Assembly (NCBI GenBank): GCA_030686115.1
Contig: CP131612.1
Span: forward strand, 372,001-436,000
DNA length: 64,000 nt
Direction: 5' to 3'
Source of the DNA: Psychrobacter cibarius
GTDB taxonomy: Bacteria > Pseudomonadota > Gammaproteobacteria > Pseudomonadales > Moraxellaceae
A model generated the notes under the pieces. The model worked only from the letters and a program-made list of their open reading frames with translations. It searched no databases and was not told the origin of the DNA. Positions 37,306 through 47,180 of the stretch are shown here, one piece after another (position 1 is the first letter of the stretch; every line of letters begins with the position of its first letter). The position numbers were made by a program, and so were the translations under genes.

Positions 37306-38427
37306 TTAACTAATATCTAATGATAAGTTATCCGCACCTTCATCCAGATTGGCGGTGCCATTCTTACTACTGAGTTTGATTTTTAGGCGCAAATCATTAG
37401 GAGAGTCAGCATGAAGAATGGCTTCTTTATAGGTGATTTCTCCTTGCTCATATAAGTCAAAAAGAGCCTGATCAAAGGTTTGCATGCCGCTATCCCGCGA
37501 TCGTGTCATGACATCTTTGATTTCATGAACCTCGCCTTTACGGATATAGTCACTAATCAGCTGTGAATTTAACAAAATTTCGATAGCCGCACGGCGTCCT
37601 TTACCATCAGGAGTTGGGATGAGCTGCTGCGCAATAATGGCTTGCAAGTTGAGCGACAAATCCATAAATAACTGATTGTGGCGACTGGTTTCAAAAAAGT
37701 GAATGATACGGTCAATCGCTTGGTTGGCGTTGTTGGCATGTAAGGTTGCAAACACCAAATGCCCTGTCTCAGCGTACTGAATCGCGTAGCTCATGACCTC
37801 ACGGTTACGAATCTCACCAATCAAAATAACATCAGGTGCTTGGCGTAACGTGTTTTTTAGCCCTGCTTCAAATGAATGGGTATCGATACCAACTTCACGC
37901 TGGGTAATAATACAACCACGATGTTTATGAACAAACTCGATAGGATCTTCAATGGTAATGATGTGACCATGCGAGTTTTGATTACGGTGTCCGATCATAG
38001 AAGCAAGGGTCGTTGATTTACCTGTACCTGTCGCACCCACTAGCAGAATGATACCGCGTTTTTTCATTGCCAGCTCTTTTAACGCGGGCGGTAAACGTAG
38101 CTCTTCGACAGTCGGAATTTTATTCTCAATTTTCCTTAAAATCATCCCTGCCATATCACGCTGTATAAAGGCACTGACCCGAAAACGTGCTTGCTGTGCT
38201 TCATCAGCAATGGCAAATTGGCACTCGTTAGTCTCTTCAAACTCTTTTTGCTGGTTTGGTGTCATGACGCCTTTGACCAATCGCATGGTTTGCTCAGCGG
38301 TTAAAGGCGTTTTACCGACAGGCAGAATTTTGCCATTTACTTTCATGGAGGGCGCTACATCAGCGGTAATAAAAAGGTCCGAGCCATTTTTATTGATCAT
38401 TAACTGCAATAGTTTATCAATGTCCAT
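37306..38427 (-). CDS. pilU: Type IV pilus retraction ATPase accessory PilU
   Basis: PilU is a PilT-dependent retraction ATPase. The 373-residue protein has the PilT/GspE layout: N-terminal PAS-like domain (NGSDLFITADVAPSMKVNG), Walker A GATGTGKST (about 136), Asp box HIITIEDPIEFVH, Walker B ILIGEIRNREVM and His box TGHLVFATLHANN. The acidic C-terminal tail (NLDEGADNLSLD) and the residues LFITADVAPS distinguish PilU from PilT. It lies 170 bp downstream of pilT on the same strand, as in Pseudomonas. Confidence 0.95.
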   Translation of the reverse strand: MDIDKLLQLMINKNGSDLFITADVAPSMKVNGKILPVGKTPLTAEQTMRLVKGVMTPNQQKEFEETNECQFAIADEAQQARFRVSAFIQRDMAGMILRKIENKIPTVEELRLPPALKELAMKKRGIILLVGATGTGKSTTLASMIGHRNQNSHGHIITIEDPIEFVHKHRGCIITQREVGIDTHSFEAGLKNTLRQAPDVILIGEIRNREVMSYAIQYAETGHLVFATLHANNANQAIDRIIHFFETSRHNQLFMDLSLNLQAIIAQQLIPTPDGKGRRAAIEILLNSQLISDYIRKGEVHEIKDVMTRSRDSGMQTFDQALFDLYEQGEITYKEAILHADSPNDLRLKIKLSSKNGTANLDEGADNLSLDIS

Positions 38428-38597
38428 ATCGTACCTGCATTCGATGTAAATCGACTAAAAAAGTATTTAAAATCATGTTTTAAAAATCGCTAATAATAAC
38501 CATTAGAATAAAAGTAAGGTATATCATGGCTCATGAATGCTTGTATTATTGACTCACACATCAATCAAGATAAGCCAGTGACGCACGATGAATAATA

Positions 38598-39653
38598 TTA
38601 CAAGAATGCCTCAGGCTGTTTGGCATAAGGACGGGCTACGTCTTTACTAATGGTGCCTTTCGCTACTAGATTTTTGAGTGTTTGATCCAGCGTAATCATA
38701 CCTTCACCTGCACCTGTTTGGATAGCAGAGTACATTTGAGCGATTTTATTCTCACGTATTAAGTTACGGATAGCAGGGGTGCCGAGCATGATTTCATGTG
38801 CTGCTACACGTCCGCCTGCTTGACGACGCAAAAGCGTTTGTGAGATAACGGCTTGTAGTGACTCTGATAGCATCGCCCGAATCATATCTTTTTCTGCGGC
38901 GGGGAATACATCAATGACACGGTCAATGGTCTTAGCGGCAGAGCTGGTATGCAAAGTGCCAAAGACTAAGTGACCAGTCTCTGCTGCTGTCAATGCCAAG
39001 CGAATGGTCTCAAGGTCACGTAGCTCGCCAACCAAAATAACATCGGGATCCTCACGTAGCGCAGAGCGCAATGCAGGCTCGAAACCCAAGGTGTCACGAT
39101 GCACCTCACGTTGGTTAATCAGACTTTTCTTGGATTCGTGGACAAATTCGATCGGATCTTCAATAGTTAAAATATGCTCTTTACGGCTCTCGTTGATATA
39201 GTCAATCATGGCAGCCAGCGTTGTGGACTTACCAGAACCTGTCGGACCCGTGACCAATACCACGCCACGCTTAAAGTCTGACACGCGCTTAAATACATCG
39301 CCCATCCCTAAGTCTTCCATCGTTAAGACTTTGGACGGAATAGTACGAAAGACAGCGCCCGCCCCACGGTTTTGATTAAAGGCATTTACTCGAAAACGTG
39401 CTAGATTGGGAATCTCAAAAGAGAAATCCGTCTCATAAAATTCTTCAAAGTCAGCGCGCTGCTTATCATTCATGATGTCATAAATAAGCTGATGCACAAC
39501 CTGATGAGTCATCTCTGGCATATTAATACGGGTCATTTCACCATCAACACGTATCATTGCTGGCATACCGGCTGAAATATGTAAATCTGATGCTTTATGC
39601 TTAACCGTAAAGCGCAGCAAGTCTTCGATGCTTAAATTGTTTTTTTCAGCCAT
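38598..39653 (-). CDS. pilT: Type IV pilus retraction ATPase PilT
   Basis: PilT depolymerises the pilus to drive twitching motility and DNA uptake. The 351-residue protein shows KASDLHISAGMPAMIRVDGE, Walker A GPTGSGKST (about 136), Asp box HILTIEDPIEFVH, Walker B VILVGELRDLETIRLALTAA, His box TGHLVFGTLHTSSA, and the AIRNLIRE motif required for retraction in Pseudomonas and Aquifex PilT. Divergent from yggS, as in Pseudomonas. It works with the pilins and PilY1 encoded at 0-8.5 kb. Confidence 0.97.
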   Translation of the reverse strand: MAEKNNLSIEDLLRFTVKHKASDLHISAGMPAMIRVDGEMTRINMPEMTHQVVHQLIYDIMNDKQRADFEEFYETDFSFEIPNLARFRVNAFNQNRGAGAVFRTIPSKVLTMEDLGMGDVFKRVSDFKRGVVLVTGPTGSGKSTTLAAMIDYINESRKEHILTIEDPIEFVHESKKSLINQREVHRDTLGFEPALRSALREDPDVILVGELRDLETIRLALTAAETGHLVFGTLHTSSAAKTIDRVIDVFPAAEKDMIRAMLSESLQAVISQTLLRRQAGGRVAAHEIMLGTPAIRNLIRENKIAQMYSAIQTGAGEGMITLDQTLKNLVAKGTISKDVARPYAKQPEAFL

Positions 39654-40052
39654 AATCGGATATTCCTATCAATCAATAAGGGTAGGACAAAAGAGCAAAA
39701 AAGGGGAGTGATTATCAATCGATAAACGATCTGATTAAAGTCGGTCACGTTAATAAAGGAGTAGCGATGGTCTTTACCATTACTATTATATTCAGTAGCA
39801 TATGTTAAACCATGTAACAATATAATAACAAGACTACCGACAATTAACCATCTACTACACTAATAAAATGTAAAATTAGTCATTATGAGTGTCAATTTAT
39901 AGATCGATCCTTGTTGAGTTTTTCTATATTAGAAGACATTTATAAAAATTTTAAGCCTAATTAATAAAAGTTCGTTATAGAAGTGATTAAAAATAGAAGT
40001 CATTAAAAGTGATTGATTAAAAAATGGATTAAGTTATTCTCGTGAGTAATAT
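39654..40052. other. 399-bp divergent region pilT / yggS
   Basis: AT-rich with no gene; carries the divergent promoters. A short direct repeat AGAAGT-ATTAAAA occurs at about 39979-40010. Nothing else was recognised. Confidence 0.45.
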
Positions 40053-40769
40053 ATGAAAGAAATAGAAAATAACATTGATAGCCAAAATCTTATTGCGAGC
40101 TGGCAGCAAGTGAGCAAGCAAATGACTCAAGCGTGTGAGCATGCGGCACGACAAGCAGATAGTGTGACGTTGCTGGCAGTTTCCAAGACCAAACCAGCTG
40201 ATATGATTGCTACTTTGGCTCAGCAAGGACAGCAGCACTTTGGTGAAAATTATCTGCAAGAAGCCATCGAAAAAATTGATACGCTAAAACGACAGCCAGA
40301 AACTAAAGGCATTGTTTGGCATTATATTGGTAGTATCCAGCGCAATAAGACTCGCGATATTGCTGAGCATTTCGATTGGGTACAAACGGTTGAGCGTGAC
40401 ATTATTGCTCAGCGTCTAAACGACCAGCGTCCAGCTGAGCTACCCCCACTGAATGTATTGATTCAGTTGAATATCGATAACGAAGAAAGCAAATCAGGCT
40501 GCCTGCCAGCACAGCTGCCTGATTTGATAACTGCTATCAAGGGGTATGACAGGTTACAGCTGCGTGGTTTGATGATTATTCCTGCTAAGGGAGGTACGGA
40601 CGCTTTTACCCGTACCAAGCAGTTATTTGATGAGATTAAACAGACTCATGCAGAGCTAAATGCTTGGGATACACTGAGCATGGGCATGAGCGGTGATATG
40701 ACAGAGGCGATAGCCAGTGGTTCGACAATGGTGCGCGTTGGTAGCGCCATATTTGGCGCACGAGCTTAA
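40053..40769 (+). CDS. Pyridoxal phosphate homeostasis protein (YggS/PLPBP)
   Basis: A 238-residue PLP-binding protein with the alanine-racemase-type TIM barrel. It has no known catalysis and keeps free PLP balanced. The PLP lysine is in LLAVSKTKP; HFGENYLQEA, WHYIGSIQRNKTRD and LSMGMSGDMTEAI (phosphate loop) are all conserved. Position opposite pilT is conserved in Pseudomonas, where proC usually follows; here proC is missing and a CNNM/CBS gene converges 12 bp later. Confidence 0.94.
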   Translation: MKEIENNIDSQNLIASWQQVSKQMTQACEHAARQADSVTLLAVSKTKPADMIATLAQQGQQHFGENYLQEAIEKIDTLKRQPETKGIVWHYIGSIQRNKTRDIAEHFDWVQTVERDIIAQRLNDQRPAELPPLNVLIQLNIDNEESKSGCLPAQLPDLITAIKGYDRLQLRGLMIIPAKGGTDAFTRTKQLFDEIKQTHAELNAWDTLSMGMSGDMTEAIASGSTMVRVGSAIFGARA

Positions 40770-40780
40770 ATTTTTATTTA

Positions 40781-42055
40781 TCAGACAGTCTCATCCATTC
40801 TGGTCACCAGCATCTGAGTGATTTTGAGATTGTCCGTTGCGATAATCTCAAATCGATAATTGGCATACTCGATAGTATCGGTTTTCTTTGGAATCTTGCG
40901 TAGCATGTACATCATAAAGCCACTAATGGTTTCATAGTTCTGACTGCGTGGCAGATCAACGATATCTAAAGCGCGTACGACGTCTTCGATAGGAGTCATG
41001 CCATCGATTAGCCACGAGTTATCAGTACGTTGAACAATGGGCTGCTCCTCCAAGGTGACAAGCTCCCCCATGACGATACTCATCACATCCTTAAGCGTGA
41101 TGACACCCACTACCAATCCATACTCATTCACGATGACGGCAAAGTCAGCGCCTGTAGATTTAAACATCTCTAATACTTCAAACAAGGACAAGGTATCAGG
41201 GACGAAGAGTGCAGGTTTTAGTAGGGCTTTGTCAGTTAAGCTGACCTCTTGCTGGTTAAGAACCAATGCCAAAAAGCTGCGCGACTCTACATAACCAATA
41301 ATGTGCTCTAAATCATCTTCCTGACAGACCAAAAACTTGTTATGTGGTTGTTCAATCATCACTTCAACGACTTTTTCAGTGCTCGTTTTGGTATCAAAAT
41401 AAACAATGTTTTCACGTGGATTCATCACCGACGTTACGGTGCGCTCTTGCATATCAAAGATATTTTCTATCAGATGATGTTCTTGTTTTTTGAGTACACC
41501 AGCTTCAGCACCAGCATCCATGACAGCATAAATATCTTCTGGCGTCATATCGTCTTGCCGTATAGTTGAAATACCCAGTAATTCAAAGATGACATTTGCT
41601 GCACCATCAAATATCCAAATCACGGGTTTGAATATAAAAATCAATAGCATCATTGGTCGTACGAGACGTACAGCGATAGCTTCAGTGTTCGACATCGCCA
41701 ATCGTCTGGGCATCAAATCAGCGAGCAGAGAAAACAAACTGGTGATCAGCACAAATGATATGACGGATGACACTGCTTCATTCTTCACCAAAAGCTCTAG
41801 ATAAGGGCTAATAGCTGACTCACCTACTGCACCAGCTGAGATAGCGACGGCATTCAAAACCACTTGTACGACAGTAATAAAACTGCCAGGGTGCTCTTGC
41901 ATTTTAAGGACGTCAAATGCGCGGACATCCCCTTCTTTTGCCATGATTTGTAGCTTAATTTTGCGACCAGCAGCGATGGCTATTTCGGCAGCAGATACAA
42001 AGGCACTTAGGGCAAGCAATAAAAGAAGAAAGATACTAGCGGTTAGCAAACTCAT
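40781..42055 (-). CDS. CNNM/CBS-pair membrane protein (hemolysin C / YtfL family)
   Basis: A 424-residue inner-membrane protein: an N-terminal CNNM (DUF21) domain with about four membrane segments (residues 1-180; LSAFVSAAEIAIAAGRKIKL and VVLNAVAI), then a CBS pair (about 205-330; MNPRENIVYFD, VVGVITLKDVMSIVMGE), then a CorC/HlyC transporter-associated domain (LIDGMTPIEDVVRALDI to TDNLKITQMLV). Relatives are linked to Mg2+/Co2+ efflux or polyamine export (YtfL/PaeA). The older hemolysin name is misleading. No neighbour indicates the ion. It follows nadE on the same strand past hairpins, so is probably separately transcribed. Confidence 0.88.
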   Translation of the reverse strand: MSLLTASIFLLLLLALSAFVSAAEIAIAAGRKIKLQIMAKEGDVRAFDVLKMQEHPGSFITVVQVVLNAVAISAGAVGESAISPYLELLVKNEAVSSVISFVLITSLFSLLADLMPRRLAMSNTEAIAVRLVRPMMLLIFIFKPVIWIFDGAANVIFELLGISTIRQDDMTPEDIYAVMDAGAEAGVLKKQEHHLIENIFDMQERTVTSVMNPRENIVYFDTKTSTEKVVEVMIEQPHNKFLVCQEDDLEHIIGYVESRSFLALVLNQQEVSLTDKALLKPALFVPDTLSLFEVLEMFKSTGADFAVIVNEYGLVVGVITLKDVMSIVMGELVTLEEQPIVQRTDNSWLIDGMTPIEDVVRALDIVDLPRSQNYETISGFMMYMLRKIPKKTDTIEYANYRFEIIATDNLKITQMLVTRMDETV

Positions 42056-42177
42056 GACATACTCGGTAAAAAATATAGGGATTAAAATAATTGAAGTTAA
42101 AGAATGAATGGGTTAGAAGTACAAAAAGAAAGTGTTGTTTATAACAGCTGGGCATTAAAAATCGGTTTATAGAAACT

Positions 42178-42202
42178 AAAAAAGCTGGGCAAGCACCCAG
42201 CT
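42178..42202 (-). terminator. Terminator downstream of nadE
   Basis: On the minus strand AGCTGGG, 6-nt loop, CCCAGCT, then TTTTT. It lies about 100 nt after the nadE stop, past the long hairpin at 42239-42296. Confidence 0.82.
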
Positions 42203-42238
42203 AATCATAAGAAACTTGATTTTTTATAAAAGTATTAA

Positions 42239-42296
42239 ATTAGCCATGTTGCTCGCGTTCTACATAATAAAAGTAGGGCAAGCAACAATGGCTAAT
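42239..42296. other. Long near-perfect hairpin right after nadE
   Basis: Arms of 18-19 nt (ATTAGCCAT-GTTGCT-CGC and its complement with one bulge and one mismatch) enclose about 20 nt. It starts six bases past the nadE stop. No T-run on the minus strand follows immediately; the true terminator is at 42178-42202. Confidence 0.7.
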
Positions 42297-42301
42297 CTAA
42301 T

Positions 42302-43993
42302 TTAGCCTTTTACTGACCATTTATTCACTAATGGATAACGGCGTTCACGTCCAAAGGCTTTATGGCTAATTTTGGTACCGATTGGCGCTTGTAAACGCTT
42401 ATATTCGCTATTGTCTACCATCTGGATGACTTTTGCGACCAGTTCAGCGTCAAACCCTTTATTAATGATGTCTTGATAGCCCATGTCTTCATCGATGTAT
42501 GACATTAAGATGCCATCTAATACATCATAGTCAGGCAAGCTGTCTTGGTCTTTTTGGTCTGGGCGTAACTCAGCAGATGGCGGGCGAGTGATGACACGCT
42601 CAGGGATGACTGGGGTGTCTTCCAAGCGGTTGCGATAACTGGCCAATTTATAAACCTGTGACTTATAAACGTCTTTTAACACATCAAAGCCGCCTGCCAT
42701 ATCACCATATAATGTTGAATAGCCGACTGCTAACTCAGACTTATTACCAGTGGTGATGACCAAGTGCCCAAACTTATTGGACAGCGCCATCAGTACCACA
42801 CCGCGCGCACGCGCTTGGATATTTTCTTCAGTGGTGTCTGCTGGCGATTTGTTAAATAGTGGCGCTAAGGTATGACGGATGCCTTCAACCGCATCAAAAA
42901 TAGGACAAACCGTATAAGAAACATTTAAGCGGCGAGCCTGTGCTTGAGCATCTTCTAGACTAATCTGAGAAGTATATTCATAAGGCATCATCACCGCATA
43001 TACCTTGTCAGCACCCAAAGCATCAACAGCGATACATAGCGTTAAGGCAGAATCAATACCACCTGATAGCCCAAGGATAATACCAGTGAATCCTGAATGG
43101 TTGACATAATCGCGTAGGCCAACGACCAGTGCTTGATACATCTCTGACTCACGGCTCAGTGTTAATGGCGCTTTAGTTTGACTATTAAACTTAGCAGTTT
43201 TGACGTCTAAAGTGGCAAGAAGTAACTGATTCATAAAACGTGGTGCTTCGTGGGCAACGCTACCATCAGCTTGCACCGCCATAGAACCACCATCAAATAC
43301 CAAGTCGTCTTGACCGCCAACGGCGTTGACATACACGATAGGCAAATTATTCTCACGGCTACGCTTAGCCAGCATCGTTTTACGATTGTCTTGTTTTTCG
43401 ATCTCAAAAGGTGAGGCGTTCAAGCTAATAATCAGATCAGCACCTTGCTTTTTAAGCTCGGCAATAGGGCCTTTTTCCCACAAGTCTTCACAGATGAGCA
43501 GACCGATTGTGATGCCTTTATAGTCAAATAAAACTTGGTTACGACCTTTATCAAAATAACGACGCTCATCAAATACGCCATAATTTGGCAAGATTTGCTT
43601 ATGATAAAAGCCTTTTTGATGACCATTATGCAAGATAGCAGCAGAGTTGAAAGTACCATGATGGTCGACATGTGGATAACCGACAATCATCACGATATCA
43701 TCGATATCACTTAAAGTAGACAAGGCGCTTTTGATGCGACCAGATAAACTTGGGCGTAGTAATAAATCTTGCGGTGGGTAACCTAATAAAGCAAGTTCTG
43801 GGAAAATAATGACATCCGCACCTTGCTCACGAGCTTGCAATGCGAGTGCACGCATTTTTTCAGCATTGGCAGTGATATCACCAACCAAAAAATGCGACTG
43901 AGCCAATGCAAAAGTAACTGTTTCTTGGGTTTTATTGGTCTTACTGGCCTCAGTTGAGGGAGTTATATTGGGATTATCATTGTCTTTTGACAT
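42302..43993 (-). CDS. nadE: Glutamine-dependent NAD+ synthetase NadE
   Basis: Catalyses the last step of NAD+ synthesis (deamido-NAD to NAD) with glutamine as amide donor. The N-terminal nitrilase-type glutaminase domain has Glu in FPELALLGYPPQD, Lys in KQILPNYGVFDERRYF and the nucleophile Cys in LLICEDLW. The C-terminal synthetase has the ATP P-loop GLSGGIDSAL (near residue 309) and TGNKSELAVGY. Length about 563. ATG 43993 is preferred over an in-frame ATG at 44038, since AGGAA lies nine bases upstream; the first 25 residues are polar and non-conserved. Confidence 0.95.
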   Translation of the reverse strand: MSKDNDNPNITPSTEASKTNKTQETVTFALAQSHFLVGDITANAEKMRALALQAREQGADVIIFPELALLGYPPQDLLLRPSLSGRIKSALSTLSDIDDIVMIVGYPHVDHHGTFNSAAILHNGHQKGFYHKQILPNYGVFDERRYFDKGRNQVLFDYKGITIGLLICEDLWEKGPIAELKKQGADLIISLNASPFEIEKQDNRKTMLAKRSRENNLPIVYVNAVGGQDDLVFDGGSMAVQADGSVAHEAPRFMNQLLLATLDVKTAKFNSQTKAPLTLSRESEMYQALVVGLRDYVNHSGFTGIILGLSGGIDSALTLCIAVDALGADKVYAVMMPYEYTSQISLEDAQAQARRLNVSYTVCPIFDAVEGIRHTLAPLFNKSPADTTEENIQARARGVVLMALSNKFGHLVITTGNKSELAVGYSTLYGDMAGGFDVLKDVYKSQVYKLASYRNRLEDTPVIPERVITRPPSAELRPDQKDQDSLPDYDVLDGILMSYIDEDMGYQDIINKGFDAELVAKVIQMVDNSEYKRLQAPIGTKISHKAFGRERRYPLVNKWSVKG

Positions 43994-44800
43994 TGTTATT
44001 GTTCCTATCGATATATGGTTTAAAATTTGTTGGGTCATTGTTGATTTAAAATAAAATCAAAGTAAGTCCGAAATTCACTCAAAATAGCACTCTGTCATAT
44101 CGAATTCTAATAGTGAACCGAGATGATGAGCTTGCTTACGCACAGTATCCAACGTTGTAACGCCCCTCTACAGGTTTGATCTTATGATAGTCTATAGAAG
44201 GACGATAAAAGAGGGCTGTAGCGCATCGTCTGAAAAATGTTATATATGTAGAACGATCCAAATAAATAAGAACAAACGAATTTAATGCTATTAAAAAGCT
44301 TAAAATAATTGCTTTAGTATAGCATCAATTATCGTTGCAAATAGAACGCGCCAGTGAATTACCTTTCAATAAGTCAGTTTACAGTATGAATGTAAAATAT
44401 CCTTTTAGTGCCTTGTTTTTACATGTTAAATCTATATGTCAACTTCTATCTATTAATGTCATCATCTAGTAAGCTTATACAGAGAAAGTTGTAAGTAAAG
44501 ATTACAACATATCGTTATATCATTATCGTATTTTGCGGCATAATAAGCCGTGATAATCGTTTGATATTTATCTTGCGTTAGTCAAAACTATCGTCCGTAA
44601 GTATGTTACGGTATGCTACGATTTGATGCTCTCAAAGCAGATTTACTGGCACTGATTGTTTACACCCCTCGCTAATGAATACCGCTAATGGACAGGGTCT
44701 TTTTATGGGCACCGTCTGTGAGTTGATATTCATCACACATTTATAAACTTGCCAGCAAGGTCGCGATAGATCTTCGCTGTCTGCTCTTGGTTTATACGCT
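43994..44800. other. 800-bp divergent gap nadE / perM-like
   Basis: AT-rich, with stops in all frames and no gene of support. Both flanking genes need promoters here. No RNA gene or repeat was recognised. Confidence 0.45.
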
Positions 44801-45928
44801 ATGATTGAAAATTGGACAAAAGAATTTATTATTCAGCGCTTATTGGCTATTACTCTGTTGGTGGTGCTGTTCGTACTGTGTTTTCAAGTGGTACAGTTTT
44901 TTATTGTACCCGCATTATGGGCGGCGATTTTAGCGTATGTAACCTTTCCTATTTATAACTTTTTTTATGAAAAAGTAAAGCTGAGTCCTAATTTTAGCGC
45001 TGCTATTATGACGGTGAGTATCTCCTTAATGATAGGTGTGCCACTGGTTATCGGTGTTTTTATTCTACAGCAAGAAGCCTTGAGCCTAATCAGTAACTTG
45101 ATTTATCGTATAAAAGTGGGTTATTTAGATGTGCCTGATTCTATTAAAGATATGCCTATCATCGGTCAGCAAGTGAAAGATGTGCTGTGGAGAATCAATA
45201 AAAACCCAGAAGGGACGTTAGAGGCGTTTCGTATTTGGGTACAGTCACATTTATATTATGGCAAAGTAGCATTTGATGTGGTGTTTAGCGGTCTTGCCAA
45301 GTTAGGTATGGCGCTGATGACGTTGTTTTTCTTTTATCGTGATGGTACCAGTTTGGTGCGTCAAATTCGCCAAGCACTGCGTAATATCATTGGCAATCGC
45401 ATTGATGGTTATATTGATTCTGTGGGTACGACCACGCGTGCGGTGGTTTATGGTATTGGTTTGACGGCATTGGCACAAGCACTGCTCGCAGGTGTGGGTT
45501 ACTACTTCGCTGGTGCACCAAGTCCTATCTTACTCACTATCGTAACTTTTATTATCGCCCTGATTCCGTTTGGCACGCCATTTGTCTGGGGTGGTGTATC
45601 CATTTGGTTGTTAAGCCAAGGTCATACTGTAGAAGGGATTGGCTTGGCACTATGGGGCACTTTGGTTATCAGCTGGGTTGACAATCTCATCCGTCCTATT
45701 GTGATTAGTGGCGCGACCAAAATCCCTTTTATTATTATTTTTATTGGTGTATTAGGTGGTCTAACGGCTTTTGGCTTTGTTGGTTTGTTTATCGGTCCTG
45801 TGGTGCTAGCCATCGGATTGGCGGTATGGCGAGAATGGATATCGCAGCATAAAAATGAGATATTTGCTCCGCAGGATTTGGTGTTGTCTGACAACCAAAC
45901 GTTGCCACCAGTCAATGAATCAGAGTAG
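44801..45928 (+). CDS. AI-2E/PerM family membrane transporter
   Basis: A 375-residue protein with about eight membrane segments of the AI-2E exporter (PerM/YdiK/TqsA) family. Typical features are WAAILAYVTFPIYNFF near the N-terminus, the large periplasmic/cytoplasmic middle, and the C-terminal core LIPFGTPFVWGGVSIWLL, WVDNLIRPIVISG and GGLTAFGFVGLFIGPVVLAI. Family members export autoinducer-2 or act as Na+/H+ antiporters; the substrate here cannot be told. It is first of a probable three-gene operon with pdxB (22-bp gap) and epmA. Confidence 0.88.
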   Translation: MIENWTKEFIIQRLLAITLLVVLFVLCFQVVQFFIVPALWAAILAYVTFPIYNFFYEKVKLSPNFSAAIMTVSISLMIGVPLVIGVFILQQEALSLISNLIYRIKVGYLDVPDSIKDMPIIGQQVKDVLWRINKNPEGTLEAFRIWVQSHLYYGKVAFDVVFSGLAKLGMALMTLFFFYRDGTSLVRQIRQALRNIIGNRIDGYIDSVGTTTRAVVYGIGLTALAQALLAGVGYYFAGAPSPILLTIVTFIIALIPFGTPFVWGGVSIWLLSQGHTVEGIGLALWGTLVISWVDNLIRPIVISGATKIPFIIIFIGVLGGLTAFGFVGLFIGPVVLAIGLAVWREWISQHKNEIFAPQDLVLSDNQTLPPVNESE

Positions 45929-45950
45929 AGGCACGTAGAGGCACATAGTC

Positions 45951-47108
45951 ATGTTAAATAAGGATACTGCAAACGCTATGCAAAATAGAGCGAACTCTAT
46001 TGACAGCATTACTATCGTGGCCGATAGCAATATCGCAAGCTTGGATGCGTTTTTTAATGCTTCGATGCTTGGACAGGCGTCTGAGCAGACGGTCAATATA
46101 ATCACCGTCGCTGGACGTGATATCAATGCGCAATTACTGGCAGACGTTGAGCCTGATGTGCTGTTGATACGTTCGGTGACGCCAGTAGGCGAGGCATTGC
46201 TAGCCAATAATAACAGCGTAAAATTTGTCGGTTCGGCGACTATCGGTACCGATCATGTCGATCAAGACTATTTGGCGGCGCGAAATATCACTTTCGCCAA
46301 TGCGGCTGGATGTAGCAAGCATTCTGTTGCGCAGTATGTATTGACGGCGATTTTGACGTTGCGTCCGCACTATTGGCAGCAATCCACGAAGCCATTAACA
46401 TTGGGCATCATCGGACTTGGTAATATTGGTAGTACGCTAGCTCAGTATGCCAATGATTTAGGCTGGCAAGTACTAGGCTATGATCCACTACTGCCTGCAT
46501 CGAATACGAATAATGCCAGCCTTGAGCAAGTGCTTAGCCAAAGCGATGTAGTGAGCTTACATGTGCCTTTAACCGATAAAGATACTACAAACCCTAGTGG
46601 CAGTGATTATCCAACAAAGCATCTGATTGACGCAACTACGCTGGCAGTGATGCCTGCGCATACCTTGTTGATTAACAGTGCACGAGGACCAGTCATTAAT
46701 GCGCGTGATTTAGAAGCAGATATTGAGCGCACAGATCGCCAAGTAGTGCTTGATGTGTTTGAATTTGAACCAGAGATTTCTGAGAGTTTATTGTCCAAAC
46801 TGGCTATCGCCACTCCTCATATCGCAGGCTATACGGTCGAAGGTAAGTTGCGTGGTACGCAAATTATCTATGACGCGCTCTGTGAAAAATTGGCAGTCTT
46901 GCCTGTATTGTCGATGCATCAGTTGCTACCGCTTAATACTTATCTCTGGTCTGAGCTAAAAGCACATCCAGACAGATTACAGAAGTTTTACGATATCATG
47001 CACGATGATGCTGCACTAAGAAGCAAACTGGCTGACGGTCAAGTAAAGGGTACTGACTTTGATCAGTTGCGCCGAGATTATCACTTACGCCGTGAATGGC
47101 AGTGGTAA
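45951..47108 (+). CDS. pdxB: Erythronate-4-phosphate dehydrogenase PdxB
   Basis: Second step of the DXP-dependent pyridoxal phosphate pathway. The 385-residue D-2-hydroxyacid dehydrogenase has FVGSATIGTDHVD, the NAD-binding GIIGLGNIGSTLA, LINSARGPVINARDL with catalytic Arg, DVFEFEP with catalytic Glu, and PHIAGYTVEGKLRGT with catalytic His. The GTDHVD and AGYTVEGK features separate PdxB from other family members. The C-terminal dimerisation domain is present. About 18 residues precede the conserved start. Confidence 0.94.
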   Translation: MLNKDTANAMQNRANSIDSITIVADSNIASLDAFFNASMLGQASEQTVNIITVAGRDINAQLLADVEPDVLLIRSVTPVGEALLANNNSVKFVGSATIGTDHVDQDYLAARNITFANAAGCSKHSVAQYVLTAILTLRPHYWQQSTKPLTLGIIGLGNIGSTLAQYANDLGWQVLGYDPLLPASNTNNASLEQVLSQSDVVSLHVPLTDKDTTNPSGSDYPTKHLIDATTLAVMPAHTLLINSARGPVINARDLEADIERTDRQVVLDVFEFEPEISESLLSKLAIATPHIAGYTVEGKLRGTQIIYDALCEKLAVLPVLSMHQLLPLNTYLWSELKAHPDRLQKFYDIMHDDAALRSKLADGQVKGTDFDQLRRDYHLRREWQW

Positions 47109-47180
47109 AAGTTAGGCAGCCCTCAACCCTAAAGTAGCATCTGAGAACTTATTCTTATCCTTTAATTGCAGTAAATAATA

